Source of the DNA: Lycium barbarum
Lineage: Eukaryota > Streptophyta > Magnoliopsida > Solanales > Solanaceae
Length of the DNA: 64,000 nucleotides
NCBI RefSeq assembly: GCF_019175385.1
Contig: NC_083341.1
Location: 85,338,321-85,402,320, forward strand
Direction: 5' to 3'
Made by a program: the position numbers and the translations under genes. The notes under the pieces were generated by a model, which ran no database searches, was not told where the DNA came from, and was given only the letters and a program-made list of their open reading frames with translations. Shown one piece after another: positions 24,487-36,470 of this stretch (its first letter is position 1; the number at the start of each line of letters is the position of its first letter).

Positions 24487-27400
24487 ATTCTTACCCCGTT
24501 TCTCTTTGAATGGATTTGCCTTGGTTGGAGATTTTCGCAAAGGCATGGGGACTATGTTCCAAGGGGATTCTAAGAACCCCAGGCATGGCTAACACCAAGA
24601 AGGCCTGGACGACCCCGAACTACCATAGTTTATCTTCAACCAATGCATCCCAAACAAGAGGAAAATGGAGTATAGAACTTGGGAGTGGCAACAGATTTCC
24701 AGAAAACTCATAAAACAAACAACAGCCAAGTGCCATACTCTAAAGGGAGGCATTTATATCAGACATGGCAAATAACTGCACCTAAGTGAGACTAGATAAT
24801 CAACAAGCATAGAAGTAATGAGGGGGCACACTCAGTTTCATGATTGGATGATGACAAGAATAATGCACAAAACTGCTTTAGAGGGAACACAGATAATGAT
24901 CAATCAAACCATAGACTTGTTAAGATAGTCATAGAAATAGAAGGAATAAACTGGAACACTTCAAACATATCAAAGCAAGTTCAGTAGGTTTTATGGTCAA
25001 ACACAAACTTGTCCCTTTTCAGACAATCACTTAGCCCATGGACTCCTTGTAAAAAATTCCAAATGCACATGCCGAAATAGCAGACTTACTAATTTGTTAA
25101 GGTTCAAGCCATTGGCCAGAGGAAACAAAACCCGGTTACACTAATTCAAGTGATGGCATTCCCTATTTCAACTAAACTCCAGATTGCACACAACCTTGTC
25201 CAAAAATAAGCACAGTATTCTCAGAAAAAATGGGACCTGGGAAGACCTCACAGACAGCCAAGGCTCATGGCCATGTTTAAAACTTTAGAGTACATATTCA
25301 GAAATGGCATCCTTTAAAGCTACTCCCCTTTATTAACTTGACCATACCACAAGCTGGTGCATAAAGAAAGGCCATTAATTAATAGACAAGTGAGCTTTGA
25401 AAACATTTGTTAAAGGGAGGGAAATCTCAATGGACAAGTCATATGGACACTCAACCAAACAGCCTTACAACAGATTCGGTTCCTAGAAGTATTCCTTCAA
25501 CATTTAGACTAATCCAAGACTTTTCCCAAATAATAGAAGGTGAGAAAGAGAAAAGCAAGAAATGAATTTACAGCATGATCACAGTTTTGGCAGACAAGGA
25601 GACAAGGACATCACATAAAGGACAAGTTTAAACCAATAAACCAAGTGGCAGCACTCAGACATTAGTCATGGATGAACAAGTTAGGAAAAGTGGATAGAGA
25701 CACAGGTCCAGCAATGAAATCAAAATGCCACATAACACACTTGACCCTCAGTCTATTCATAGGTTAACTTATGCCTATGTAATACACACACCAGCCCTCA
25801 TTTCCCTTACATACCACAGGTTTGAGAAATACTACTCAAGGCAGGTAGATTCCCCAGATAAAAGAAGCACACTTAGAGGTCATACATAGACACAACTTAA
25901 CTCTACCATACAGTTTCCACAATAAACCTATGTAACTAATGTCCAGTTTTTAACAGTCTTTATTACCAAATTCACAATGAAGACTAGGAACAGACCCCTT
26001 ATAAACACATAGCACACAGTAACAAGCTGATTAATTCATAAAGACTATGTCCATATTATAAAAGTAAACCTTAGTTATCAAGCTAAAATGTGATAAACTG
26101 GGAATAGGCCCTTCATAGACACATAGCAGACAAACAACAAACTAGCTGATTTATGAGGACTAGGTCCAGATTTTAAAGACATTTTATTACCAAATTTCCT
26201 TATGAGTACTAGAGACAGACACACCATGAACACATAACAAGTGACAACAAACTAATTCTCCCCAACAACTTCAAGCAAAAACCACGATAATAAAAATGTC
26301 TTTGTTCTTAACCGCATGATAGTTCAAAGGATAGAATACACATTTCCTTTTCCATCAGGATCAAACCACACAAAAAAAGAATTACTAGACTTCAAACACT
26401 ATCATTTTATCCTTATCACCACTCTTTTTTAAAGGAACTCAGCTCTCAACATCAAAGGGAGACCCAACAGTATCCAAAAAAAACCACACAAGGACAGGCC
26501 AAGCAAGATTTAAAACAAGGATCCCATTATCCTTCCTTCTTTTATCCTTTCCTTACCTATTAGCATAACTAGGTGGTAGGTCCTCAAAATAAGCTTATTT
26601 TCACACAAACATGATTCATAGACAGCTTCCACACACTAAGGGACCCTAAGACTTCCACATATACACACACCTTTTGCCAAGCTACCAATATTTAAACCCT
26701 TATTTTAGTGCCATTTTTATCAGAGTAGTCATATTTCATTGGCTAGGTGAGAACAGACATGTCAACCACCTCTTAACTAACCTGTTAGACTAGGTGATTT
26801 GCCCATGTTCATCAAACATAGACCATCTTTGAACTGCCGAGTCTTGTTTATTATAACAACATTAGAAAGCTTTTGGACTCAAATATATCACAGCCACACA
26901 CTGCACATGTTCTACTAAAAGGTAGTTTAACAAATTCCCATACTTACCACAAACAGGACAATCAAATAAAAACCAGAGCAAAGTGAGATACTTTGGGTAA
27001 GTTAAATTTCTTCTCCTCCCCAGTATCACCTTTTAAGATCTTTGTTTTCAATATACATTAATGTGACTCAAAATGCCCAGTTTTCAACCAAAACAAGTAT
27101 GACTTAGGTGAGACAAACAAGGATCAGGCCAAACAAGTTACCAAGTAAAACAAGTAGAATTCCACAAAGAGCACACAACACACTTTCCCTTTATAAAATC
27201 AAAATATCATTAGAGGACAGACATGATCAGGCCAGGTCTAGCACATGACATACTTCAACTCCCAAACAAACAACATATTCAAGAAAGACAAGGTGATGAC
27301 CAGACTAGGTCCAATTCCTATTAGACTTTCAACCTTTCAAACAAGTACATGATCAGGTGAGACAGCAATGACCAGACTAAAGTTCAACATAACAAGCCTT

Positions 27401-28918
27401 TTCTTTCCCTTGATATATAACCACAAAAGACAAGCAATAATCAGGTTGGGTTCAACATAACAAGACTTGACTTTCCCATGACACGTATGGTCAGGCAGGA
27501 CAAACCATGATCAAGCTAGGTTCAAGAATTCAAGCTGCCAAATAACACATGATCACATGAGACACATAGTACAAACAATGACCAGATTAGACAACTCACT
27601 TCAAACACTCCTCTTGACTCCTTCCTTAATTAACCTTCAGACCAAGACAAACCTCCAAATGAAAAATAACAAGACATAAGGCAAATCAGTCATTCAAAGG
27701 GCTTGTGACTTCAAACTAATCCCTATGAACCAAGTTTATCACATGGGACACCTAGGACTAGACCACTCATAACTTTAACAGACCTACCTTGGCCCTAATT
27801 CAGAACACAAGACTTTCATCAGGCTAACATATTAACTTAGACTACATCCCAAACCCTCACATAGGATTTAATGGTGTTTAGACAATCATGATAGAACAGA
27901 AAATACAGAAAGGACATCCAAATAAGATAAAACTCCTCAATTCAAAACCATAGTCTAAACCACACTTGAATACCTTTAGCCACAACTGAACAAACAATGG
28001 TGCAAATAGGAAAGCTAAATGGAAGTCTAAGTCAAGAAAGTTCATCAGCTTAATGCTATAGTCTAGATTATGTGTAAAGAAAAAGGAACAACTAGTCACA
28101 AGAGCATGAACAAAAGTCCTGCATAAAAGGTTGAGTCAAAACAACCTATCAACCTGAAACTATCCTATAACCCACATGAAGCTCCTTAAATAAGCATAAT
28201 GCAGACAGAATCTAAAAAGGAATCACACCAAGCATATTAGGTTTGAGCTTTGTCCTAAACCACCAACAATTATATTAATCAGGCATAGTATGGGCATAAA
28301 CTGAAAAGAAAGGGAATAAACCAGCATATTGACTCAAACATTTATCCTAAACCACACACACACACCTTAACTAGGTATAATGTAGACATAATCTGAGTAT
28401 AAAAGCAATGAACCAGACACTAACTTTAAACTTTATCATAAAACCAACATAATCTTGTTAAACTAAACACAACATAAGCAGTGTCTAAGTATAAAGGCAA
28501 TGAACTAAAAATATACTAACTTAAACCTCATCATAAAACCAACATAATCTTATTAACTAAAACACAACATAAGAAGAGCCTAAGTATGAAGGCAATGAAC
28601 TAAAAATACTTACTTAAACCAATCATAATCTTATTGACTAAACATGACATAAATCTAAACATAAAGGATTAAGCAAAAAGGTATTTACCTTTTGTGAGTG
28701 CAACCAAAACAATGGATTTGGAGGCCCTTGTGCTCCAATGCCAAACTCAAGCCACCAAAACACCACACAGCAAATGAAATATAAATTTTAGAACTGGAAA
28801 AACTTTTTTTAAAAAAAAACCTTAAGTTTAAAACTAAAATTTTTACTTTGGAACTCTTAAGACTTAAAAAATAGCAATTTTCAGTCTCTTTGTGGTTTCC
28901 AAGGACAAATGGGGGTTT

Positions 28919-28927
28919 CTATTTATA
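28919..28927 (-). promoter_or_regulatory. TATA box of the Ogre-2 LTR
   Basis: TATAAATAG on the minus strand, about 1060 bp into the LTR in element sense, in the same flanking context as the Ogre-1 box. Confidence 0.55.
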
Positions 28928-29984
28928 GAAACCCCAGAATGCCTCTTAGATTTGCAACCAAAGATGTGGGACTTGCAAATTTATGCAAGGCTCACTCACG
29001 AATTCAACATATGATCAGATTCAAGGTGTAAAAATGAAATCAACGGCCTACAAGCCTCAATACCAATAATAATGACTAGAAAAATTTTAAAAAACTGGAT
29101 TGTACCTTCAAGGGCCTGTTTGGCCGGGTTTTGGGTGAGAGAAGGACGAATCCTATCCTTCATGTTACACGCTGCAAACGATGGGGACAGGACCATAAAA
29201 GGGGCGGGGTAGGTGGTGGAACAGGAGGCAGCGCTAGGGTTTTACCCCTAGCTGCCTCCCCTATCCTCTCTTTGCTAACAGACCCCTAGGGTCTTTGTAA
29301 AATGACGGATGAGAGGAGTATACTCCCTCTCTTTTAATTGCTTATTGGATCGGGTCCTGTCCATATTAGGGGCCTGTTCCTTTAAAACGTTGGGCCTGGT
29401 CTGTTATATTGGTGTATATATATATGTATAGAGGGTCGGGGAACAATAAGATAATAAATAAATAAATAAATAAAAACTAATTATTAGTCCATTAGGACTT
29501 AATCAATTTAAAACATGACTCATAAATTAAAATAAAAATCATTTTGCAGATACTGGTTTTTTAATTAATTAACTAGATAAAAGAAAATTAATCAACTATG
29601 CAAACGCACACAGAATCAAGATTTAAAGGATAAAAATTGTCAATTCTTTTAATTACTCAAAGTGCCTTGAACAATAAAATGGAATAAAATTACTCATTAA
29701 TCTAATTTTACTTGATTTAATTAATTAAACAAATAATTATCCTAAAAGGGCTTTTTCCCCTTTGATTAATTTCAATAAAAATATTCCTTGAATACCATCA
29801 ATTTCCACAAAAATTTCAAAATACCCTGGAGATTTCTTTATCAATTAAAAGGATGAAATATTAGCCCAATAAATTTCATAAAAATTACCTAGACTCTTTA
29901 GGGTGCACAACTGATTTTATATATTGTCCAAGGACTCCGAGTACTTAAAATAAATTACGGGAGGTCAAAAATTAGGTGTCAAAA

Positions 29985-29997
29985 ACTGCCCCTTTGG
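29985..29997 (-). other. Polypurine tract of Ogre-2
   Basis: The minus strand reads CCAAAGGGGCAGT immediately before the 3' LTR. This is the expected primer for plus-strand synthesis and confirms the element's orientation. Confidence 0.6.
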
Positions 29998-30654
29998 TCT
30001 TCGGGGATGGCAGGACCATCCCTGAGCAACAAAACTTTGACTAACCTTAATTTTTTACGGACCTGACTCATCTTGCCCTTAAATTTCAAACAATTCACGT
30101 ATGTGTGGCTAGACCCTGGTCTCTAGGTTTCCTACATATCTTGGGATGTACGAGAATTCAGGCCACCTGTAGTTCGACTTGATCAAATACTTTGAGTGAT
30201 TGAGCAGGAAAATCTTGGTACTCCCGATGTTGTGATCGGGGTTTCCCTGGATGGTGGTTAGAGTGCTGTCGACTCTTGGGTTTTCAGTCTTCCTACATAT
30301 CCCTAGTATTTAGGAATCAGGCCGTATGTAGTTCGACTTGCTGGGGAAGAGCACCCTGCTTTTTGCAGGAATACTTTCGAATTTTACCGGTGTGTATCCG
30401 ACCGGTCGCGATTTTTAGTAAAATAGATAGATGGTGACTGAGTCTAAGATTGGAAGGCTTCCCAATCCTGGCCGGAGAGCTTTACTCTCATGGGCACCCT
30501 AGCTTGTCCGGTTTCATAAGAAAAAGTTCCATGTTTGCTCCGCAATTCGTCTGGGTCTGGTTCAACAGGTTGTCTATCTCTCGGAGGCTGTGCAACTGCT
30601 TCCGAAATTCAAAAATATTGCAGATATCTTTCTGATATTTGTATGACTCGGCAA

Positions 30655-31495
30655 CAGGAAGGTAAACATGCAATGGCCCTCTTAGTAGTATGAATGAATG
30701 AATGACCCTCTCGGCAGTATGTATGAATGAATGACACTCTCGACAATATGTATGAATGAATGACCCTCTTGGCAGTATGAATGAATGAATGGCCTTCTCA
30801 GCATGTATGTATGAATGAATGGCCCTCTCGACAGTATGTACGAATGAATGGCCCTTTTGACAGTGTGAATGAATGAATAGCCCTCTCAGCAGCAGAAAAG
30901 TAAACATACAATGGCCCTCTTGGAAGCGGAAAAGTAAACGTGCATTGGCCCTCTCAACAGCAGAAAAGTAAACGTGCAACATCCCTCTCGGCAGCAGAAA
31001 AGTAAACGTGCAATGGCCCTCTAATCATGGCCCTCTCTGTAGCATAAAGTAACCGTGTAATGGCCCTATCGATAGCAGAAAAGTAAACGTGCAATAGCCC
31101 TTTCGATAGCAGAAAAGTAAACGTGAAATGGCCTTCTCGACATGGCCCTCTTGACAGCAAAAAGTAAACGTGCAATGGCTCTGTCTGTAGCAGAAAAGTA
31201 AACATGCAATGTCCCACTCAGTAGCAGAAAAGTAAACTTACAATGGCCCTCTTGACAACAGAAAAGTAAACGTGCAATGGCCCTCTCGACAGCAGAAAAG
31301 TAAACGTGCAATGGCCCTCTTGGCAGCGGAAAAGTAAAAGTGCAATGGCCCTCTCGGCATGGCCCTCTTGGCAGCAGAAAGTAAACGTTCAATGGCCCTC
31401 TCAACAGTAGAAAAGTAAACGTGCAATGGCCCTCTCGGCTGCGAAAAAATAAACGTGCAATGTCCCTCTCGGCAGCAGAAAAATAAATAAAGGAA
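30655..31495. repeat. 34-bp minisatellite in the Ogre 3' untranslated region
   Basis: Degenerate tandem array. The main unit is about 34 bp and contains GCAGAAAAGTAAACGTG followed by CAATGGCCCTCTCGG (about 30889-31495). A related unit built on AGTATGTATGAATGAATG plus GGCCCTCTCGAC fills 30690-30885. Some units are truncated to a CATGGCCCTC core. Apparent minus-strand open frames of 80-160 codons here simply translate the repeat and are not genes. Confidence 0.85.
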
Positions 31496-32757
31496 ATGGC
31501 AGATATGTCCCTTTCGACTGGATAATCTTTCTTCCATTCGTTGTGTTGGTTGTTGACCTTTGTGGCCAGATATGCCTCTTTTGCTTTTGGTCATTTCGAC
31601 CCTCTGGGCTGGATATGTCCTTATCTGCTGCTCTTGTATGACTCATATGGTCGGATATGCCTTTAGGCTTCGTTCATTTCTTACCCTTTTGGCCGAACGT
31701 ATCCTTTCCCGTTCGCTTGTGGTGTACCTGATAGTCAAACAAGTTGTTCTTGCTAGACGTTGTTCTTGCTAGACTTAGCCTTCACAGTTCTGTCGCTTTC
31801 TTGTTAAAAACTCCAGCCACAGAAAAATTGTGAGTTTCCTAGAAGGCCGATTAGCGTTGTTCTCTTCTCGTCCGGCGGCTCCTGTCAACGTTCTTCTGAA
31901 CCCTCTTGAGTTCGGTATTTCGAGAGATGGTTTTAGGGCATACTTATACTAATGGGTGTATTTTTTTAAAATCTATATTAAAAATTATTAAAGCGCATTG
32001 TTGTGTATATACTATTTATTATTATATTATTATTATTTTTTTTTTTTTGAAAAATCTTTTTTCATGACATATGACTTTTGAGCGTGGTCTTCCAGATCCC
32101 CCGAGAGGTATGACTGCTGATCCCCGAGCTGATGGAAGAAACTTGAGATCTTTCTCGAAAAATTTTGTCTCAGTTTTGGGTTTGCCTTGACCGGCCCCTG
32201 CTGCTTCTCATTATGCGGGTATTTTCTAGGCTCCTTCAAAAACTCTGCCCCGGTGTAGGGTCTTTTTTTGTTATCTCCCTATTGATTGTTCATGATAGGA
32301 ATTTTTGAGATCTTCTCAAAAATTCTGCCCCAGTGTGGGTTTGACGCTGACCAGTTCTTGTATCAGTCTTCGTGGCTTGATCTCATCAATTCTATCCTGC
32401 TTTATTGTCTCTGGGGTTTTCCTAATGGATTTTCAATTTTTTTTTATGACGATCGAGCTTGAAAGTGCCTACGTATCCTATCGCAATAGAAATTCAGGCC
32501 GAACATAGTTCAGGATAAAGTAATTGAGTTTTTGGTTTTACCAATAATGTGATCGGGTCCGATATGGACTGCCTACGTATCCCACCATGGGGAAGTCAGG
32601 TCATTACGTAGTTCATTACATAGATGATTTGTTTTTCTCCTATTATAGTATGATTACAAGCAGGAGGTACAATTACAAGGAAATAACAATGCTATTACAA
32701 GCAAATGGCATCCTAAATGTAGTATCTCTTAAGCGCGTCTCCATTGATGGCCTTGGG

Positions 32758-33690
32758 TCACTCTTGTCCATCCATCTCGGCTAGGACTACGACTCCTCCT
32801 GAGAGTACTTTCCCGACCATGTATGGTCCTTGGCTGTTCGGCGCAAATTTCCATTTATATTCCTCTTGGTGAGGGAAAACTCGCTTGAGCACGAGTTGTC
32901 CAATCTGGAAAAGTCGGGCTCTGACCCGTTTGTTGAAAGCTCGAGACATCCTTTGCCTATAAAGGTGTCCATGGCATACGGCCACCATTCTCTTCTCATC
33001 TATCATGGCCAGTTGTTTGTAGTGGTTTCTGACCCATTCTGCATCTTTCAGCTCCGCCTCTTGGATGATCCGGAGTAAGAGGATCTCCACTTCTGCGAGT
33101 ATGACCGCCTCTATACCGTAGATAAGAAGATATGGAGTTCCCCCGGTGGAGGTGCGGGTCGTCGTCTGGTACCCCAACAAGGAATAAGGCAGTTGTTCGT
33201 GCTAATTCCTGTAGTTGTCGATCATCTTCCTCAGGATTCTTTTGATATTTTTATTGGCGGCCTTTGCGGCTCCATTCATCTGTGGCCGGTAGGTGGTAGA
33301 GTTCCTGTGGGTAATATTTAATTGTTCGCAAAAATCCTTCATCAAATGACTGTTTAATTTGGCACCACTGTCTGTGATGATGGATACTGGTACACCAAAG
33401 CGGCATATCAGATTATTTTTGACAAAATCAGCCACAACCTTCTTGGTCACTGACTTGTGTGAGGTGGCTTCCACCCATTTAGTAAAGTAGTCGATGGTGA
33501 CTAAGATGAAACGATGTCCATTGGAGGTCGGGGGCTCGATGGGTCCTATGACATCCATCCCCCATGACACGAAAGGCCATGGCGAGCTCATCGCATGTAA
33601 CTTGGTAGGACGAACCTTGATTAAATCCCTGTGTATCTGGCATTGATAGAACTTCTGTACGAATTTGCACGAATCACGATCCATGGTCAT
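32758..33690 (-). pseudogene. Ogre-2 integrase, catalytic core and C-terminus
   Basis: Minus-strand integrase that would insert the element's DNA. The core shows the first Asp in MDVIGP (codon 33553-33555) and the second in TDSG (codon 33370-33372). Exactly 36 codons further on, where D,D35E integrases have Glu, there is Lys (AAG, 33262-33264), so the catalytic triad is broken. A stop (TAG, 33202-33204) splits the frame; the C-terminal part continues in the same frame to 32758 with the usual basic, linker-like sequence. The zinc-binding N-terminus is in the next upstream piece. Inactive. Confidence 0.85.
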
Positions 33691-34410
33691 CCAGTAATAT
33701 CATGTCCTTAGGATTTTCTTCGCGAGGATGAACCCATTCACGTGAGAATCGCATGCCCCTGCGTGCACCTCTCTCGGCGTCCACACACCTGAGCAACCCT
33801 AGGTCAGGTGTCCTTTTGTACAATACTTCTTTGTTCAAGAAGAAGCCATTAGCTAGCCTCCTGATAGTCTTTCTCTGATTTGCTGAACTTTCTAAGAGGT
33901 ATTCTTCCTTTACTAAGTACGTCTTGATGTCGGCGTACCACGGTTGGCCATCCGGTTCAAACTCGTCGTGGGTGCAGTGAACCTGTTCTTCCCTCAATGT
34001 GATCTCCAGATGGTCAATGTGAGCACTCTCGGGGTACTGGGTCATGGAGCCTATCGTAGACAATGCGTCCACGAACTCATTTTAGACCCTCAGAGTATGC
34101 CTGAAATCGATTTTATTGAATCTCCCACACAGTCTTTGCACTAGATTTACATACAGGAGTATCTTATCATTTTTGGTCGCGCAACTTCCTTTTACCTAAT
34201 TTATGGGTAAATCGAAGTCCCCAGTTACCAACAACTCCGGTATGTTCATGTCCAACGCCATCCTGAGGCCGAGGACACATGCCTCGTACTCTACCATGTT
34301 AGTATACTAGAAGTTGAGCTTCGTGGCCATCAGATAGTGTTGTCCTGTCTCTGATATTAACACCGCCCCGATGCGTCACCCTTTGTAATTGACTGCCCCA
34401 TCAAAGAACA
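33674..34410 (-). pseudogene. Ogre-2 second (archaeal-type) RNase H and integrase N-terminus
   Basis: 33674-34072 is open (132 codons) and covers the region between RNase H and the integrase core. Upstream, 34073-34410 translates, through several stops, into a second RNase H with an FFDGAVN motif (Asp codon 34400-34402) and a later YEACVLGL motif. This extra RNase H, separate from the ordinary one at 34415-34906, is diagnostic of the Tat/Ogre lineage. The stops make it non-functional. Confidence 0.75.
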
Positions 34411-34414
34411 GTTT

Positions 34415-34906
34415 TTAACCCGAGTATGGTTCCGTCAACTCTTCTTCCATAGCCAGCACCTCCTCATCTAGAAAGAAGGTCCGTATAAGCTCAAGCTCGT
34501 TATGGACGGGGCTTTCTGCCAGCAAGTCGGCCAGGGTTTGTCCTTTGATTGTCTTTTGTGCTATGTATATGATGTCAAATTCACTTAGTAGCATATGCCA
34601 TTTAGCCAACTCCCATACGGGCATCAGTTGCTTGAAAATGTATCTCAATGGATCCATTGGGGATATGAGGTGGGTGGTGAATACTGATAGGTAGTGCCTT
34701 AGCTTCTGAGTGATCCAAGTCAGAGCGCAACAGGTCTTCTTTACGAGCGTGTACCGCGCCTCGTAGGATGTAAACTTCTTGCTCAAATAGTAAATGGCAT
34801 GTTCCTTTTTGCCTTCTTCGTCATGCTGGGCCAGCATACAACCGAAAGCATTCTCTAATACTGACAGGTATAGTAAAAGAGGACTCCCTTGCCCGGGTGG
34901 CACCAA
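34415..34906 (-). pseudogene. Ogre-2 RNase H domain
   Basis: 163 codons, minus strand. Motifs AIYYLSKKFTSYEARY and LRHYL are those of the Ty3/gypsy RNase H, which removes RNA from the RNA:DNA hybrid. It overlaps the downstream end of the reverse transcriptase frame in another frame, so a frameshift separates them. The region holding the first catalytic Asp looks altered. Confidence 0.75.
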
Positions 34907-35680
34907 AACGGGGGGATTGGAGAGATATCTCTTGATTTTGTCAAATGACCCTTGGAATTCCTCCGTCCAGTTCGTGGACCATCTTTCTTGAGCAATTTAA
35001 GGATTGGCTCCATGATCACAGTTGATTGGGCTATGAACTGCCCAATGTAGTTCAACCTTTCCAAGAAACTCATGACCTCTTTCTTGGTCTTGGGTGGTGG
35101 CAATTCTTGAATTGCTTTGATTTTGGTAGGATCCAGTTCAATGCCCCTGCGGCTGACTATGAATCCTAACAATATTCTAGCAAGTACTCTGAATGTGCAC
35201 TTAGAAGGGTTCAGCCTTAGATTGAATTTACGAAGCCTGTCGAAGAATTTGCCCAGGCGTATAGTGTGTTCTGAGCTTTTTCTTGATTTGATGATGACAT
35301 CATCCACACAGACTTCGATCTCTCGATGCATCATATCATGGAACAGGGTAGTCATGGCTCTCAAGCATATGGCGCCGGCGTTTTTGAGGCCGAACGACGT
35401 TACCCTGTAATGGTATACTCCCTAAGGGGTGATAAAAGTTGTCTTCTCAGCCTCTTCCTCGCTCATGAGTATTTGGTGGTACTCGACGAAATAGTCTACG
35501 AATGACTGCAGCTCGTGCGTGGCACATTTATCTATCCGGATGTGGATATTCGAGAGAGGGAAGTTTTCTTTTAGACTGGCCCGTTGAGATCTCGGTAGTC
35601 AATGGAGATTTGAATCTTTCTGTCCTTCTTGGATACCAGCACTGTGTTGGCTACCCAAGTGGGGTAGGATGTTACTTTCA
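34855..35680 (-). pseudogene. Ogre-2 reverse transcriptase
   Basis: 34855-35364 is open and contains the palm motif as CVDDVIIKS (VDD at 35299-35307), with Cys where the family has Tyr or Phe, followed by NPSKCTF and RRGIELDPTKIKAIQELPP, standard for this lineage. 35365-35680 is upstream reverse transcriptase with stops and at least one frameshift, including an IDYRDLN-like motif. It copied the element RNA into DNA; now inactive. Confidence 0.8.
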
Positions 35681-36465
35681 TTATCCCAGACTCGATATGT
35701 TTTTTTGACTTCGTCCTTTGAATGTTCGTGTCTTTTGTTTACCCGGGGGAAAACCCTCCTTGATGGGTAATATGTGGGCAGCTATCTCAGTGCTTAACCC
35801 TGGCATATCTGTGTGTGACCAAGCGAAAACGTCCATATATTCCCTTAACAAAGCTAAAAGCTCTTCCCTTTGTGGGGCTCCTAAGTGAATGCTGACTCGT
35901 GTCTCCTTGACATCCTTCCCGTCACCGAGGTTGATCACCTTAGTTTCATCCATATTTGGCTTCTTCTTCTCTTCCAATTCTTCCAACTCCTCTACCAGCC
36001 CTTTTGGCATCATTGTCGATTCATCGTACTCCTCGTACTTCTGCTGGTTGCTTTCCTCGTTCATTTCATGACATGTCATGATATTTTTGGCCGTTTTATT
36101 GTGATTATTACTGAAAAAGCGAGGTGAAGTAAAATTAGGCTTATTATCAGTTGTTATTACCTAGTTTCTAAGAAAAACAGTTATTATTAACCAGTAAAAG
36201 TAGTGATTTGCGTGGATCGAGGCTTTCATTAATTCAAAAGGTACTTGATTAAAACTGTGGTCCTGGTCTGGAACAACGTCGGGCCATTTCCATTTTCAAA
36301 TACCGCGAAATGATTTTTTAGAAAAAGATGATCATTCGAGCCTCAACCGATGTCGCCGCTTTTAGCAAAAGGATTTTTTCAAAAAATTTCCATCTCTCTA
36401 CTAAGGAGCCCAGAGGGAGTGGATGTCCAATTGTCAAGCATTCTTCTGGCCTCAGACTACGTATT
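35681..36465 (-). pseudogene. Ogre-2 linker between protease and reverse transcriptase
   Basis: 35681-36079 is open (132 codons), with an acidic EELEELEEKKKP stretch and then LLREYMDVFAWSHTDMPG, the segment that precedes reverse transcriptase in Tat/Ogre polyproteins. 36080-36465 is the decayed upstream continuation, interrupted at 36466 by the target duplication of Tekay-1; the reading resumes at 48102. Confidence 0.7.
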
Positions 36466-36470
36466 TTGGA
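36466..36470. repeat. Target-site duplication, left
   Basis: TTGGA directly before the Tekay-1 5' LTR. Confidence 0.95.

Larger units (their letters stand above)
19848..29984 (-). mobile_element. 3' LTR of Ogre-2, interrupted by a solo LTR
   Basis: In element sense it starts at 29984 (TTTTGACACC, one base from the TGTTGACACC of Ogre-1) after a polypurine tract and ends at 19848 with ACA against unrelated flank, so it is the 3' LTR. Without the nested solo LTR (21346-24486) and one copy of its target duplication it is about 7.0 kb. 19885-20105 closely matches the Ogre-1 LTR. A TATA-like box is at 28919-28927. An AATA microsatellite lies at about 29451-29475. 20110-21340 and 24500-28900 show only A-rich non-coding sequence; a 157-codon frame at 20206-20679 is plus strand, low complexity and not credible. 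Confidence 0.75.
29985..32757 (-). other. 3' untranslated region of Ogre-2
   Basis: 2.8 kb between the end of the integrase frame and the 3' LTR. 30000-30650 and 31500-32757 are non-coding, with a T-rich tract near 32034-32048. The middle is occupied by a minisatellite. Long untranslated regions in this position are typical of Ogre elements. Confidence 0.6.

Noticed and set aside
30655..31495. CRISPR-like array of about 34-bp repeats
   Set aside because: Units are contiguous and degenerate with no unique spacers, and the context is a plant retrotransposon.
30488..31646. Overlapping minus-strand frames of 80-164 codons with repeated Arg/Leu/Phe motifs
   Set aside because: They translate the 34-bp minisatellite; unit lengths vary, the pattern appears in several frames, and no domain is visible.
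34415..36079. A free-standing plant gene with RNase H or reverse transcriptase homology
   Set aside because: The same strand and order continue into integrase on one side and protease and gag on the other, so it is the Ogre-2 polyprotein.
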